A stretch of 27,722 nucleotides of DNA from Betaproteobacteria bacterium HGW-Betaproteobacteria-8 (GCA_002842135.1 PHCD01000034.1:1-27722); one strand, 5' to 3'; counted from the first letter of the stretch, positions 16,942 through 24,924 are shown. Made by a program: numbers and translations. The notes: generated by a model from the letters alone, not told the origin.

Positions 16942-17721
16942 TTGACCACACTATTCATCTCTCATGGTGCACCGGCACTGGCCATTGAGCCGGGAGAAAC
17001 CGGCAAATTGCTGTCCCGCTTGGCGGAATCCATACCTCGACCCAGCGCCATACTGGCTGTTTCCGCCCACTGGGACACGGCCCAGCCGCAAATCAGCAGC
17101 GCCAACAAGCCACAGACCATCCATGACTTCAGCGGCTTTCCGCCAGCGCTTTATCAAATGCAATACCCAGCACCGGGCGCACCGGGGCTCGCTGAAAAAA
17201 CCGCTGCCCTGCTGCGTGAGGCAGGGTTCAGCGCCGAACTCGACGCCAGACGCGGCCTGGATCACGGCGCATGGGTGCCATTACGCCTGATATATCCAGA
17301 CGCCGACATCCCGGTCACACAGCTTTCCATCCAGGGCCAGGCCGGACCTCAGGCTCACCTCGCGATGGGCCAGGCCATCGCCAGCCTGCAAGAGGACAAT
17401 GTGCTCATTCTCTGTAGCGGCGCTGTCACACATAATTTACGCCACTTTTTCACTACGCAGCGGGATGCCGCAGTGCTGGATTACGTAACTGGATTTGCGG
17501 ATTGGCTGGGGCAAAGAATTGCGACGGCAGATTATGCAGCGCTGGTCGATTATCGAAACAGCCCTTATGGACAACAAGCGCACCCGAGCGAGGATCACAT
17601 CCTGCCTTTATTCGTGGCACTGGGAGCGGGCGAGGGAATGCCGGTGACGCGCTACCAGCCGGAAAACACCTACGGCATTCTGGCCATGGATGTTTACCAC
17701 TGGTCAACTACTGCTGATTAG
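16942..17721 (+). CDS. DODA-type extradiol dioxygenase (YgiD/LigB family)
   Basis: The 259-residue protein belongs to the class III extradiol ring-cleavage superfamily, nearest the YgiD / 4,5-DOPA dioxygenase group. Metal and catalytic histidines are visible: H8 (ISHGAP), H43 (VSAHWDT), H108 (LDHGAWVPL), H164 (VTHNLRH) and H214/H219 (HPSEDHI). The length is normal for the family. Members cleave catechol-type rings; the natural bacterial substrate is unclear. The start is TTG at 16942, required because the family's N-terminal HG motif lies eight residues in and no ATG is available; the nearest ribosome-binding site (GAGG) is a rather long 12 bases away. The gene converges with mltA and their 3' ends overlap by 14 bases. 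Confidence 0.85.
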   Translation: MTTLFISHGAPALAIEPGETGKLLSRLAESIPRPSAILAVSAHWDTAQPQISSANKPQTIHDFSGFPPALYQMQYPAPGAPGLAEKTAALLREAGFSAELDARRGLDHGAWVPLRLIYPDADIPVTQLSIQGQAGPQAHLAMGQAIASLQEDNVLILCSGAVTHNLRHFFTTQRDAAVLDYVTGFADWLGQRIATADYAALVDYRNSPYGQQAHPSEDHILPLFVALGAGEGMPVTRYQPENTYGILAMDVYHWSTTAD

Positions 17722-18982
17722 CAATAAAACCCTTGGGCAGCAGCACCCAGATCTTGCCGCGCTGCTTCATCGCGCCAGCCTTGCGGCCGGCCTCAGGCCC
17801 TGCACCCCAGTAGAAATCCGCACGCACCCCGCCCTTGATGGCCCCGCCCGTATCCTGCGCCATCATCAGCCGCTTGAACGGCTTCTGGCTGTTGGGATAA
17901 GTAGTCGAAAGGAACAGCGGGGCGCCCAGCGGGATATACCTGGGATCGATAGCCACGGTACGCTCAGCCAGAATCGGCACACCCAGCGCTCCTATCGGGC
18001 CGGGCAACCCTGTGGGCAGTTCGCGGAAGAAAACATAACTTGGATTGCTGTTGAGCAGTTCGCCCAGCTTATCCAGATTGTTGCGCGCCCAGTCCTTGAT
18101 ACCCTGCATCGAGGCCTTGTCCAGCGTCAGTTCACCGCGCTCCACCAGCAAACGCCCAATAGACTGGTAACCATGCCCATTCTGGTCGGCATAGCCCACA
18201 GGAACCCGCTCGCCGTTCTCCAATTGCACGATGCCGGAACCCTGCACCTGCAGGAAAAACAGGTCAATCACATCATCGACCCATAACAGCTCCTTGCCCT
18301 GCAGGGATGATGGCTGCTGTCCGATTTCTGCGCGGTTGTAATAGGGGATCAAACGGTTCTCGATCAAGCGCCCGCGCACCCTCTTGTTGGCGAGTTCCGG
18401 ATAGACATCCGCCAGCTCAACGGTAATCAGGTCATCCGGCCGGCTATAGATCGGGTAAGGATACCTGGCGGACTTCTGGCGGCTGCCCTTCAGCAGGGGC
18501 TGGTAGTAACCGGTGATCAAACCCGTGTCGCTGCCATCCAGGTTGGTTGCCTGATAAACAGTGAAATGCTCTTTGAAATAGGTGCGAATGGCCGTGTTGC
18601 CGGGCTTGTTCAACCTGGCTGCCGCCTCACAGGCAGCTTGCCATTCGGCCCGGTTTTTCAATGTACTGCAGCCAAGCTGCCAGGCAGCCCAGGCCTGCGA
18701 CAGGTCATCCTGTTTGAAGCCGTCGATATCTTCCCAGTCAACTGGCTTCAACACACTGTAATCGGTGGCCTTTACCGGCTCTGCCGGCTTGATGAGCGTA
18801 TCCGGCTTAGCGCCATCAGGTATCTGGATTGGGGCAGGTTCGCTTGGGGCTGGTCCACTTGGCACCGCCTCCGACGGGCTGGGCGGCTCAGGCTTGACCT
18901 TTTGCCCGCCACAACCGGCAATGGCCAGCAGAAGCAATGAAAGACCGAGATTAAATTTGATGCGCTGAATAAATACTTGCAT
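17708..18982 (-). CDS. mltA: MltA membrane-bound lytic transglycosylase A
   Basis: This 424-residue lipoprotein (lipobox IAGC, Cys24) cleaves peptidoglycan between MurNAc and GlcNAc to form 1,6-anhydro products. After the signal comes a Pro/Ser/Glu-rich linker (about 27-68), the MltA barrel domain with TGYYQP and VDDVIDLFFLQVQGSG, and the C-terminal 3D domain with AQDTGGAIKG (D377) and ADFYWG (D389), the positions of the catalytic aspartate region. Length is typical of proteobacterial MltA with an extended linker. It is the last gene of the thiS-thiG-apaG-mltA run, 32 bases after apaG. It ends inside the 3' end of the convergent dioxygenase gene. Confidence 0.95.
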   Translation of the reverse strand: MQVFIQRIKFNLGLSLLLLAIAGCGGQKVKPEPPSPSEAVPSGPAPSEPAPIQIPDGAKPDTLIKPAEPVKATDYSVLKPVDWEDIDGFKQDDLSQAWAAWQLGCSTLKNRAEWQAACEAAARLNKPGNTAIRTYFKEHFTVYQATNLDGSDTGLITGYYQPLLKGSRQKSARYPYPIYSRPDDLITVELADVYPELANKRVRGRLIENRLIPYYNRAEIGQQPSSLQGKELLWVDDVIDLFFLQVQGSGIVQLENGERVPVGYADQNGHGYQSIGRLLVERGELTLDKASMQGIKDWARNNLDKLGELLNSNPSYVFFRELPTGLPGPIGALGVPILAERTVAIDPRYIPLGAPLFLSTTYPNSQKPFKRLMMAQDTGGAIKGGVRADFYWGAGPEAGRKAGAMKQRGKIWVLLPKGFIANQQ

Positions 18983-19014
18983 GAACTAGCCTGATCACAA
19001 TCCGGCCACTGGGG

Positions 19015-19395
19015 CTAATGTAGGACTCTTGGCATGGACAGCGTGAAAGGCGGGATCTCTGCATCAAACTGCATACCGTCTTCCGCCGTCATGTGATAAC
19101 TGCCTTGCATGGTGCCAACTGGCGTCGCGATTACGGTACCGCTGGTGTATTCGAACTGCTCACCCGGCTTGAGAAAAGGCTGCTCACCAACCACGCCCAA
19201 GCCGCGGACCTCCTGCACAACGTCGCTGGCATCGGTAATGACCCAGTGACGGCTGATCAGCTGTGCCGCCACACTGCCGGTATTGCGTATGGTCACCGTG
19301 TATGAAAAAACGTAACGCTGACTGGCATCATCCGACTGCTCTTCAATGTAAGCGGTCACTACCGTCACGGTAAATTCATAGCGATTGGCGGGCAT
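19015..19395 (-). CDS. apaG: ApaG protein
   Basis: The protein is 126 residues and of the single-domain ApaG immunoglobulin-like fold. Recognisable segments are YVFSYTVTIRNTG, LISRHWVITDA, VRGLGVVGEQP, GTMQGSYHM and the C-terminal IPPFTL. The family is linked to cobalt or magnesium resistance in enteric bacteria, but its biochemical role is not settled. I chose the ATG at 19395, seven bases after the thiG stop, which gives the usual length; a TTG at 19410 would overlap thiG by eight bases. Pairing with mltA downstream and thiG upstream is commonly seen in betaproteobacteria as far as I recall. Confidence 0.93.
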   Translation of the reverse strand: MPANRYEFTVTVVTAYIEEQSDDASQRYVFSYTVTIRNTGSVAAQLISRHWVITDASDVVQEVRGLGVVGEQPFLKPGEQFEYTSGTVIATPVGTMQGSYHMTAEDGMQFDAEIPPFTLSMPRVLH

Positions 19396-19402
19396 CGGGT
19401 CT

Positions 19403-20185
19403 CTATTCAATCATTCCAGTGGTAGGTGAACTTGGCGCCGCAGAATACAATTTCTTCGGCATGCGGCCGGCGAGATAGGCATCGCGCCCGGCCTCGATCG
19501 CCTTCTTCATAGCGCCGGCCATGCGTATCGGATCGCGGGCAGCGGCAATCGCAGTGTTCATCAGCACGCCATCGCAACCCAGTTCCATGGCGATGGCCGC
19601 ATCCGAAGCCGTACCGACGCCGGCATCCACCAGCACCGGTATCTTGGCATTCTCGATAATGATCTGCAGGTTCCACGGATTCAAAATGCCCATACCGGAA
19701 CCGATCAGCGAAGCCAGCGGCATCACCGCACAACATCCAATCTCTTCCAGTCGCTTGGCAATAATCGGGTCGTCCGAGCAATAAACCATGACATCAAAGC
19801 CATCCTTGACCAGCGTCTCCGCTGCCTGCAGGGTTTCGATCATGTTTGGGTAAAGTGTCTTCGGGTCGCCCAGCACTTCCAGCTTGACCAGCTTATGGCC
19901 ATCCAGCAGCTCACGCGCCAGGCGCAATGTGCGCACTGCATCATCAGCACTATAGCAACCGGCAGTATTGGGCAGATAGGTGAATTCTTCGGGTGGCAGA
20001 AAGTCCAGCAGCGAAGGTTCACCGGCGTTCTGACCGATGTTGGTGCGACGGATGGCTACCGTGACAATCTCGGCGCCGCTGGCGTCAATCGCCGCACGGG
20101 TCTCGGTAAAATCCTTGTATTTTCCGGTACCTACCAGCAAACGTGATTGGTAGGACTTGCCTGCAATATTCAGTGTATCCGTCAT
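19403..20185 (-). CDS. thiG: ThiG thiazole synthase
   Basis: ThiG (260 residues) joins deoxyxylulose phosphate, dehydroglycine and sulfur carried on ThiS to make the thiazole phosphate of thiamin. The TIM barrel carries the Schiff-base lysine K101 (LVKLEVLGD), RRTNIGQ, the family segment [15 protein letters not shown] and the phosphate-binding [11 protein letters not shown] and GVLMNTAIA. The length is normal. Its ATG lies seven bases after the ThiS stop, so the sulfur carrier and its enzyme are co-translated. No TPP riboswitch is visible upstream of the pair. Confidence 0.97.
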   Translation of the reverse strand: MTDTLNIAGKSYQSRLLVGTGKYKDFTETRAAIDASGAEIVTVAIRRTNIGQNAGEPSLLDFLPPEEFTYLPNTAGCYSADDAVRTLRLARELLDGHKLVKLEVLGDPKTLYPNMIETLQAAETLVKDGFDVMVYCSDDPIIAKRLEEIGCCAVMPLASLIGSGMGILNPWNLQIIIENAKIPVLVDAGVGTASDAAIAMELGCDGVLMNTAIAAARDPIRMAGAMKKAIEAGRDAYLAGRMPKKLYSAAPSSPTTGMIE

Positions 20186-20192
20186 TTTCTTT

Positions 20193-20399
20193 TCATCCGC
20201 CGCCTACGGCGCCGACAATTTCCAGTTTATCGCCATCATTCAATAAGGTTTGTGCAAAGGTACTGCGCGTCACGATCTCGCCATTCTTTTCAATTGCCAG
20301 TCGCTTGCCTGTCAAACCGAGCTTTTCGACCAGATCGCCAACGTGCATACTGGCCACATCAAATTCTTTTGCCTTGCCGTTGATAATGAGGTGAATCAT
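20193..20399 (-). CDS. thiS: ThiS sulfur carrier protein
   Basis: ThiS is a 68-residue ubiquitin-like protein whose C-terminal glycine is adenylated and thiocarboxylated to deliver sulfur to ThiG. The sequence opens with [13 protein letters not shown], carries the [13 protein letters not shown] strand pair and ends [12 protein letters not shown]; the terminal glycines are the functional tail. Length is normal. It is the promoter-proximal gene of the thiS-thiG-apaG-mltA run, seven bases from thiG. Confidence 0.95.
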   Translation of the reverse strand: MIHLIINGKAKEFDVASMHVGDLVEKLGLTGKRLAIEKNGEIVTRSTFAQTLLNDGDKLEIVGAVGGG

Positions 20400-20447
20400 G
20401 GTGATTTATTTGCCTGTCTTTGAAGTACTTCACTTGCTATGTGCGCT

Positions 20448-20477
20448 ATTTTACGTAGGTTAGCGCGCAATAGGCAA
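20448..20477 (-). promoter_or_regulatory. Candidate promoter of the thiS operon
   Basis: On the minus strand TTGCCT (plus 20472-20477) and TAAAAT (plus 20448-20453) are 18 bases apart, about 50 bases before the thiS start. A six-base inverted repeat (GCGCTA 20443-20448 / TAGCGC 20461-20466) surrounds the -10 and could be an operator. The 259 bases between thiS and the tRNA gene lack the conserved CTGAGA and ACCTGA blocks of a TPP riboswitch. Confidence 0.35.
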
Positions 20478-20619
20478 ACTTAAATCCCCACACACTTGAG
20501 GATTAAACCGAAACGATTGCAAGCCACTGACGGAAGCCAGTTCAGCTAACAGTTAGCACCCAAGGTTTCACTATCAAGCCGAAATCCACCCGCAACACGC
20601 AGATATTTTTGACTATCAA

Positions 20620-20649
20620 TTGCTAGTGGGTGAAGCGACCGCGTAAAAT
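20620..20649 (+). promoter_or_regulatory. Promoter of tRNA-Gly
   Basis: TTGCTA (20620-20625) and TAAAAT (20644-20649) are 18 bases apart and end nine bases before the mature tRNA 5' end, an arrangement typical of single tRNA genes with a very short leader. Confidence 0.5.
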
Positions 20650-20658
20650 GCAGCCTGT

Positions 20659-20732
20659 GCGGGTGTAGTTCAATGGTAGAACGCCAGCTTCCCAAGCTTG
20701 ATACGCGGGTTCGATTCCCGTCACCCGCTCCA
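20659..20732 (+). tRNA. tRNA-Gly (anticodon CCC)
   Basis: The 74-base gene folds as a cloverleaf: acceptor GCGGGTG/CACCCGC, D arm GTTC/GAAC, anticodon loop TTCCCAA giving anticodon CCC, T arm CGGGTTCGATTCCCG and an encoded CCA end after discriminator T. The anticodon stem CCAGC/GCTTG has one C-T mismatch at its second pair. It reads GGG codons. The gene ends 11 bases from the convergent rubredoxin stop codon. Confidence 0.95.
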
Positions 20733-20743
20733 GCCAGCTGTTT

Positions 20744-20908
20744 TCAGATCTCCACCATCTCAAAATCTTCCTTCCTGGCTCCGCATTCAGGACAAGTCCA
20801 GTTCGGCGGCACATCCTCCCAGCGGGTTCCTGGCGCAATGCCATCATCCGGCCAACCCTTTTCCTCTTCGTAAAGCCAGCCGCAAACGGTGCACATCCAT
20901 GTTTTCAT
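20744..20908 (-). CDS. Rubredoxin
   Basis: This 54-residue electron carrier binds one iron through four cysteines: C6 and C9 (MCTVCGW) and C39 and C42 (TCPECGA). The segments YEEEKGWPDDGIAPGT and WEDVPPNWTCP are typical. I chose the ATG at 20908, since an open frame extending upstream (to 20977) adds residues not found in the family. It diverges from thiD. Rubredoxins donate electrons to di-iron and flavodiiron proteins among others; the nearby ODP-like di-iron protein is a possible partner, but nothing in the sequence proves it. Confidence 0.96.
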   Translation of the reverse strand: MKTWMCTVCGWLYEEEKGWPDDGIAPGTRWEDVPPNWTCPECGARKEDFEMVEI

Positions 20909-21057
20909 GATGGAACTCTCATTACTTTTACGTGGTTGATTTAAGTTAAAATAGCACATCAATCTTGCCAATGTCACAGTGTTCGCTTTGGTTTTGAACT
21001 AATGCCGACCAGATCCATCAAGTATTGACTCCTCGAACCGCTAACGATTGCCCATTT

Positions 21058-21906
21058 ATGACTTTGATGCCACCCACCGTCCTCACCTTTGCCGCCACCG
21101 ACCCAAGCAGCGGCGCAGGTCTGCAGGCGGACATCCTGACTTTTGCCAGCATCGGCTGTTACCCATTGTCGGTCGTCACAGCGATTACCGCGCAGGATAC
21201 GTTAGGCGTTGAAAACGTCATGGTGTTCGATGCCGACTGGGTGAACGAACAGGCCAGAACCATCCTGGAAGACGTCCAGGTCTCCGCCTTCAAGCTGGGC
21301 ATGCTGGGCAGCGTGGAGAATATCGCCGTAATTGCCGAAATCATGGCCGACTATCCGGATGTACCTTTGCTCATCGACCCCATCCTCTCCTCTGGACGTG
21401 GCGATGAACTGGCCAACGATGAAATGCAGGCCGCCATGGTTGACCTGCTCTTCCCGCAGGCCACATTGATCACGCCCAACAGCCTGGAAGCCCGCCGATA
21501 CGCCTTCTCCGATGATACAGAAGAAGTCGAGAACACCTCCCTGGAAGAAAGCGCGCAGCGTCTGCTGGCCATGGGCCCGGAATATGTGCTGATTACCGGC
21601 ACCCATGAACGCAGCTCCGAAGTCGTCAACACCTTGTACGGATCACAAGGACTGATCAAGGCCTATAACTGGGAACGCCTGCCTGGCAGCTATCACGGTT
21701 CCGGCTGCACGCTGACCTCCGCAATTGCCGCCTGCATGGCGCACGGCCTGTCCATGGAAGAATCCGTACAGGAGGGGCAGGAATACACCTGGCAAACCCT
21801 CAAGGGCGCATTCCGCCCCGGCATGGGCCAATACGTGCCTGACCGTCTGTTCTGGGCGCGTGAAGAACCTGAAAACGGTGAAGAAGAGGGCAATGCAGGC
21901 AGTTGA
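21058..21906 (+). CDS. thiD: ThiD hydroxymethylpyrimidine/phosphomethylpyrimidine kinase
   Basis: ThiD phosphorylates hydroxymethylpyrimidine twice to give the pyrophosphate used by ThiE. The ribokinase-like fold is shown by FAATDPSSGAGLQADI near the N-terminus, VSAFKLGMLGS, LLIDPILSSGRG, ATLITPNSLEA and the anion-hole GSGCTLTSAIAA near the C-terminus. I chose the ATG at 21058 (282 residues); a second ATG at 21067 is equally possible, and an upstream TTG at 21025 would add eleven atypical residues. The C-terminal tail is acidic (EEPENGEEEG) and its codons overlap the start of thiE by 14 bases, so the two are translationally coupled. It leads the thiD-thiE-ODP-hemL operon. Confidence 0.93.
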   Translation: MTLMPPTVLTFAATDPSSGAGLQADILTFASIGCYPLSVVTAITAQDTLGVENVMVFDADWVNEQARTILEDVQVSAFKLGMLGSVENIAVIAEIMADYPDVPLLIDPILSSGRGDELANDEMQAAMVDLLFPQATLITPNSLEARRYAFSDDTEEVENTSLEESAQRLLAMGPEYVLITGTHERSSEVVNTLYGSQGLIKAYNWERLPGSYHGSGCTLTSAIAACMAHGLSMEESVQEGQEYTWQTLKGAFRPGMGQYVPDRLFWAREEPENGEEEGNAGS

Positions 21907-22540
21907 GTCCAGCAAGCCTGCCGTCTGCGGCCTCTACGCCATCACGCCGGACGAAAATGACACCAGGCGCTTGTGCGCCATGGTCGAAGCCAGCATTGCC
22001 GGCGGCGCCAGCCTTGTGCAGTACCGCAATAAACGAGCGAACGCCGCACTGGCATTTGAGCAATCCCGCGCTCTACTTGAGATTTGCCGGCGTCACCAGA
22101 TACCGCTAATCATCAATGATGACGTTGAACTGTGCATGGCGATTGATGCAGACGGTGTGCACATAGGCGCCGCAGACGGCGACCTTATGCAGGTCCGCGC
22201 GCGCATCGGTGCAGAAAAACTGCTTGGAGCCTCCTGCTACAACAGACTTGAGTTGGCATTAGAGGCAGAGAGTCTGGGTGCAGATTATGTCGCTTTCGGC
22301 GCCTGCTTTGAATCTGGCACCAAACCCCAGGCCCCCAGGGCAGATTTGGTCCTTTTTAGCAATGAACACAGCAAGCTGAATATTCCCAAAGTCGCTATCG
22401 GCGGGATTACACTCGCAAATGCAAAACTTGCACTGGACGCCGGAGCGGACGCTATTGCGGTGATCGGCGCAGTATTTTTTGCGGATAATATTGAAGCGAC
22501 ATCGCAGCAATTTGCCGGGCTTTGCCAGCTCAACACCTGA
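21893..22540 (+). CDS. thiE: ThiE thiamin-phosphate synthase
   Basis: ThiE couples the pyrimidine pyrophosphate with thiazole phosphate to make thiamin phosphate. The 215-residue TIM barrel has VQYRNKRA (substrate-binding Arg/Lys), LIINDDVELCMAIDADGVHIG, LGASCYN, GADYVAFGACFESGTK and the closing VAIGGITLANAKLALDAGADAIAVI. The usual glutamine after GVHxG is Ala here and the GPxFxT loop is divergent, as in a subset of betaproteobacterial enzymes. The frame stays open far upstream, but the ATG at 21893, preceded by AAGAGGG and inside the end of thiD, gives the family length. The next gene begins 28 bases later. Confidence 0.92.
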   Translation: MQAVESSKPAVCGLYAITPDENDTRRLCAMVEASIAGGASLVQYRNKRANAALAFEQSRALLEICRRHQIPLIINDDVELCMAIDADGVHIGAADGDLMQVRARIGAEKLLGASCYNRLELALEAESLGADYVAFGACFESGTKPQAPRADLVLFSNEHSKLNIPKVAIGGITLANAKLALDAGADAIAVIGAVFFADNIEATSQQFAGLCQLNT

Positions 22541-22568
22541 TTTTTAGTTTGCCAGAAAGGGCATTTCC

Positions 22569-23339
22569 ATGGCTGATGAACTTTTCAACAATGGTCACCA
22601 CGTTTGCATCAAGTTCAGTGACCTGACTGACTCCAGCACGGGGCTGGCAGTGCAATCCAACCAGTTCCTGATTGTTACTGACGGTCATGGCGCCCTTATC
22701 GACCCTGGCGGCAACATGACCTACAACGCGCTGATGATGGCCATGGGGAAATATTTCAACTTCCGCAAACTGCAATATATCCTGGCCTCGCACCAGGATC
22801 CCGACATTGTGGCCTCCATCAATAAATGGCTGATTGGCACAGAATGTACGCTTCTGGCCCCCGCCATCTGGGAACGCTTCATCCCGCATTTCTGTGGCGT
22901 TGGCAACACCGAAGACCGCATCATCGGCATCCCGGACAAGGGCATGAACATCGAACTGGGCAACACGACAATCAAGGCCCTGCCGGCGCACTTCCTGCAC
23001 TCCGAAGGCAACTTCCAGTTCTATGACGTTACCAGCAAGATCCTGTTTTCCGGGGACCTAGGCGCCTCGTTGGTCAGCGGCGAGCTGGCAAGCCAGCCGG
23101 TTACAGACTTTGAGATGCACTTGCCCGCCATGCTACCGTTCCACCGGCGCTACATGACCTCCAACAAGGCCTGCCGCCTGTGGACCAACATGGTGCGCGG
23201 ACTTGATATAGAATCCATCGTACCGCAGCACGGCCGCGCCTTCGTCGGCAAGGCCATGGTCAAACGCTTCATCGACTGGGTGGAAACCCTGGAATGCGGC
23301 ATCGACCTGATGACCCAAGACAATTACAGAATCCCCTGA
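22569..23339 (+). CDS. ODP-like di-iron metallo-beta-lactamase-fold protein
   Basis: This 256-residue protein has the beta-lactamase fold of flavodiiron proteins without their flavodoxin domain, resembling oxygen-binding di-iron proteins (ODP). Ligands expected for two irons are present: H75, D77 and D79 (SHQDPD), H141 or H144 (AHFLHSEG), D163 (FSGDLGAS) and H221 (PQHGR). ODP proteins bind or reduce oxygen and work in chemotaxis and redox sensing in other bacteria. AAAGGG lies eight bases before the ATG. It sits between thiE and hemL, 10 bases before the latter. A hydrolase function is unlikely because the usual HxHxDH motif is replaced. Role here unknown. Confidence 0.85.
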   Translation: MADELFNNGHHVCIKFSDLTDSSTGLAVQSNQFLIVTDGHGALIDPGGNMTYNALMMAMGKYFNFRKLQYILASHQDPDIVASINKWLIGTECTLLAPAIWERFIPHFCGVGNTEDRIIGIPDKGMNIELGNTTIKALPAHFLHSEGNFQFYDVTSKILFSGDLGASLVSGELASQPVTDFEMHLPAMLPFHRRYMTSNKACRLWTNMVRGLDIESIVPQHGRAFVGKAMVKRFIDWVETLECGIDLMTQDNYRIP

Positions 23340-23349
23340 GTACAACTAA

Positions 23350-24627
23350 ATGACATCACGCAATCAACAACTTTTTGAAAAGTCACTCGCCCTGATCCCC
23401 GGCGGCGTCAACTCCCCAGTACGTGCCTTTGGTTCGGTCGGCGGCACACCGGTTTTCTTCAAGCGCGGCCTGGGTTCCAGACTGTGGGATGAGGATGACA
23501 AGGAATATATCGACTATGTCGGCTCCTGGGGGCCGATGATACTGGGTCACGCGCACCCGCAAGTGGTAGCGGCGGTGCAACAATCTGCAGCCAACAGCCT
23601 GTCGTTCGGCGCACCTACGGCACTGGAACTGGAAATGGCGGAACTGGTAACCAAACTGGTCCCCAGCATGGAGCAGGTACGCCTGGTCAGCTCCGGCACC
23701 GAAGCCACCATGAGCGCCATTCGGCTGGCGCGCGGTTTCACCGGTCGCAGCAAGATCGTTAAATTCGAGGGCTGCTATCATGGCCATGCCGATGCATTAC
23801 TGGTGAAGGCCGGTTCTGGCGCACTGACTTTCGGCCAACCCAGCTCGGCAGGCGTCCCACCAGAAGTGGCCGCTCACACCTTGACCCTGCCCTACAACGA
23901 CAATGCCGCCGTCAAGCAGTTGTTCGAGCAGATTGGCAGCGAGATCGCCTGTGTCATCGTCGAGCCGGTAGTCGGCAACATGAACCTCATCGTGCCGCAG
24001 AACGGCTTTTTGCAAACATTGCGCGAGCAATGCAGCCAATATGGCGCCGTATTGATTTTCGACGAAGTCATGACCGGTTTCAGGGTAGCACTGGGCGGAG
24101 CCCAAGCGCTCTATGGCATCAAGCCTGACCTGACGACGCTGGGCAAGGTCATTGGCGGCGGCTTGCCGGTCGGGGCTTTCGGTGGCCGCAAAGACATCAT
24201 GGCCTGCCTGGCACCGCTCGGCCCGGTCTATCAAGCCGGCACGCTCTCTGGCAACCCGGTTGCCGTAGCGGCTGGCCTGACCACACTGAAGCTGATACAG
24301 GCCGAAGGTTTCCACACCAGGCTGGCAGCCAGCACAAAAAAAATGGTCGATGGCCTGGTCGCGGCCGCCAGAAAAGCCGGCATTAAATTCTCTGGCCAGA
24401 GCGTAGGCGGCATGTTTGGGCTCTATTTTGCCGAAAGTGCACCGAACAGTTATGAAGAAGTCATGAAAACCGATAAGGCAGCATTCAATCAGTTCTTCCA
24501 TGACATGCTGGATGCCGGCATCTATCTGGCCCCATCGGCCTTTGAGGCCGGCTTTGTCTCTGCTGCCCACAGTGAGGCAGATATCGAGGCGACTATCGCG
24601 GCTGCGGAGCGCATCTTTAACAAATAG
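23350..24627 (+). CDS. hemL: HemL glutamate-1-semialdehyde 2,1-aminomutase
   Basis: HemL is a PLP enzyme that isomerises glutamate-1-semialdehyde to 5-aminolevulinate, the C5-pathway entry to heme and other tetrapyrroles. The 425-residue protein has [14 protein letters not shown] [12 protein letters not shown] near the start, [16 protein letters not shown] for PLP phosphate binding, [19 protein letters not shown] and the Schiff-base lysine K266 ([10 protein letters not shown]). Length is normal. The ATG lies ten bases after the preceding gene, with a weak ribosome-binding site, so coupling is likely. It is the last gene of the thiD operon. Confidence 0.97.
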   Translation: MTSRNQQLFEKSLALIPGGVNSPVRAFGSVGGTPVFFKRGLGSRLWDEDDKEYIDYVGSWGPMILGHAHPQVVAAVQQSAANSLSFGAPTALELEMAELVTKLVPSMEQVRLVSSGTEATMSAIRLARGFTGRSKIVKFEGCYHGHADALLVKAGSGALTFGQPSSAGVPPEVAAHTLTLPYNDNAAVKQLFEQIGSEIACVIVEPVVGNMNLIVPQNGFLQTLREQCSQYGAVLIFDEVMTGFRVALGGAQALYGIKPDLTTLGKVIGGGLPVGAFGGRKDIMACLAPLGPVYQAGTLSGNPVAVAAGLTTLKLIQAEGFHTRLAASTKKMVDGLVAAARKAGIKFSGQSVGGMFGLYFAESAPNSYEEVMKTDKAAFNQFFHDMLDAGIYLAPSAFEAGFVSAAHSEADIEATIAAAERIFNK

Positions 24628-24725
24628 CGCCACGTTATTCACTTAATCACTACAAATTTTTTGCCTTTATCCGACTTACAGGAATCAGGTTACGATTCTT
24701 AATATATCTACACCAGCAAAACGGC

Positions 24726-24819
24726 TGCGGAATCCGGTTAACTAGCCAACCCGGTTCTGAACGCGAATATCGCAGACTTCCGCAAGGTTGACTACGCCAT
24801 GATTAATCACGGCGTAGTC
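24726..24819. other. Highly structured non-coding segment downstream of hemL
   Basis: The 582 bases between hemL and gltB hold no convincing gene. Within them TGCGGAA (24726-24732) and TTCCGCA (24778-24784) can close a stem around two smaller hairpins: CCGGTT/AACCCGG (24734-24754, one bulge) and GCGA-ATA-TCGC (24763-24773), a three-way junction. Immediately after comes a 30-base palindrome (24790-24819) with a single mismatched pair. A short frame from 24742 to the TAA at 24820-24822 would read as a plausible protein tail without a start codon, so a gene remnant is an alternative. No family match is recognised. Confidence 0.4.
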
Positions 24820-24841
24820 TAAAAAGGTCAATGAAGCACAT

Positions 24842-24874
24842 AAGCCCCCCGCACCAAAAACATCGGGCCTTTTT
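24842..24874 (+). terminator. Probable Rho-independent terminator after hemL
   Basis: GCCC (24844-24847) pairs with GGGC (24865-24868), extendable by two flanking A-T pairs with a bulge, and is followed by TTTTT (24870-24874). It lies about 215 bases beyond hemL, so it ends either a long hemL 3' region or a short transcript from the structured segment just upstream. Confidence 0.5.
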
Positions 24875-24899
24875 ATGCACTAGAACAATGCATTTACAT

Positions 24900-24924
24900 A
24901 TGGAATTCACTCCACCCATTCCAT
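24900..24924. repeat. Small inverted repeat in the gltB upstream region
   Basis: ATGGAAT (24900-24906) and ATTCCAT (24918-24924) are exact reverse complements around an 11-base spacer. A further five-base pair, ATGCA/TGCAT (24875-24879 / 24888-24892), precedes it. Either could be a protein site or part of a folded leader. Confidence 0.35.

Noticed and set aside
20400..20658. TPP riboswitch ahead of thiS
   Set aside because: The conserved core blocks are missing on the minus strand; only a promoter-like pair and a short inverted repeat are visible.
23797..24642. Open frame of 281 codons on the minus strand
   Set aside because: It is antisense to hemL, which is complete and has all its motifs.
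24790..24819. Rho-independent terminator of hemL at the 30-base palindrome
   Set aside because: The palindrome is followed by TAAAAAGG with no T-run; the hairpin at 24842-24874 is a better candidate.
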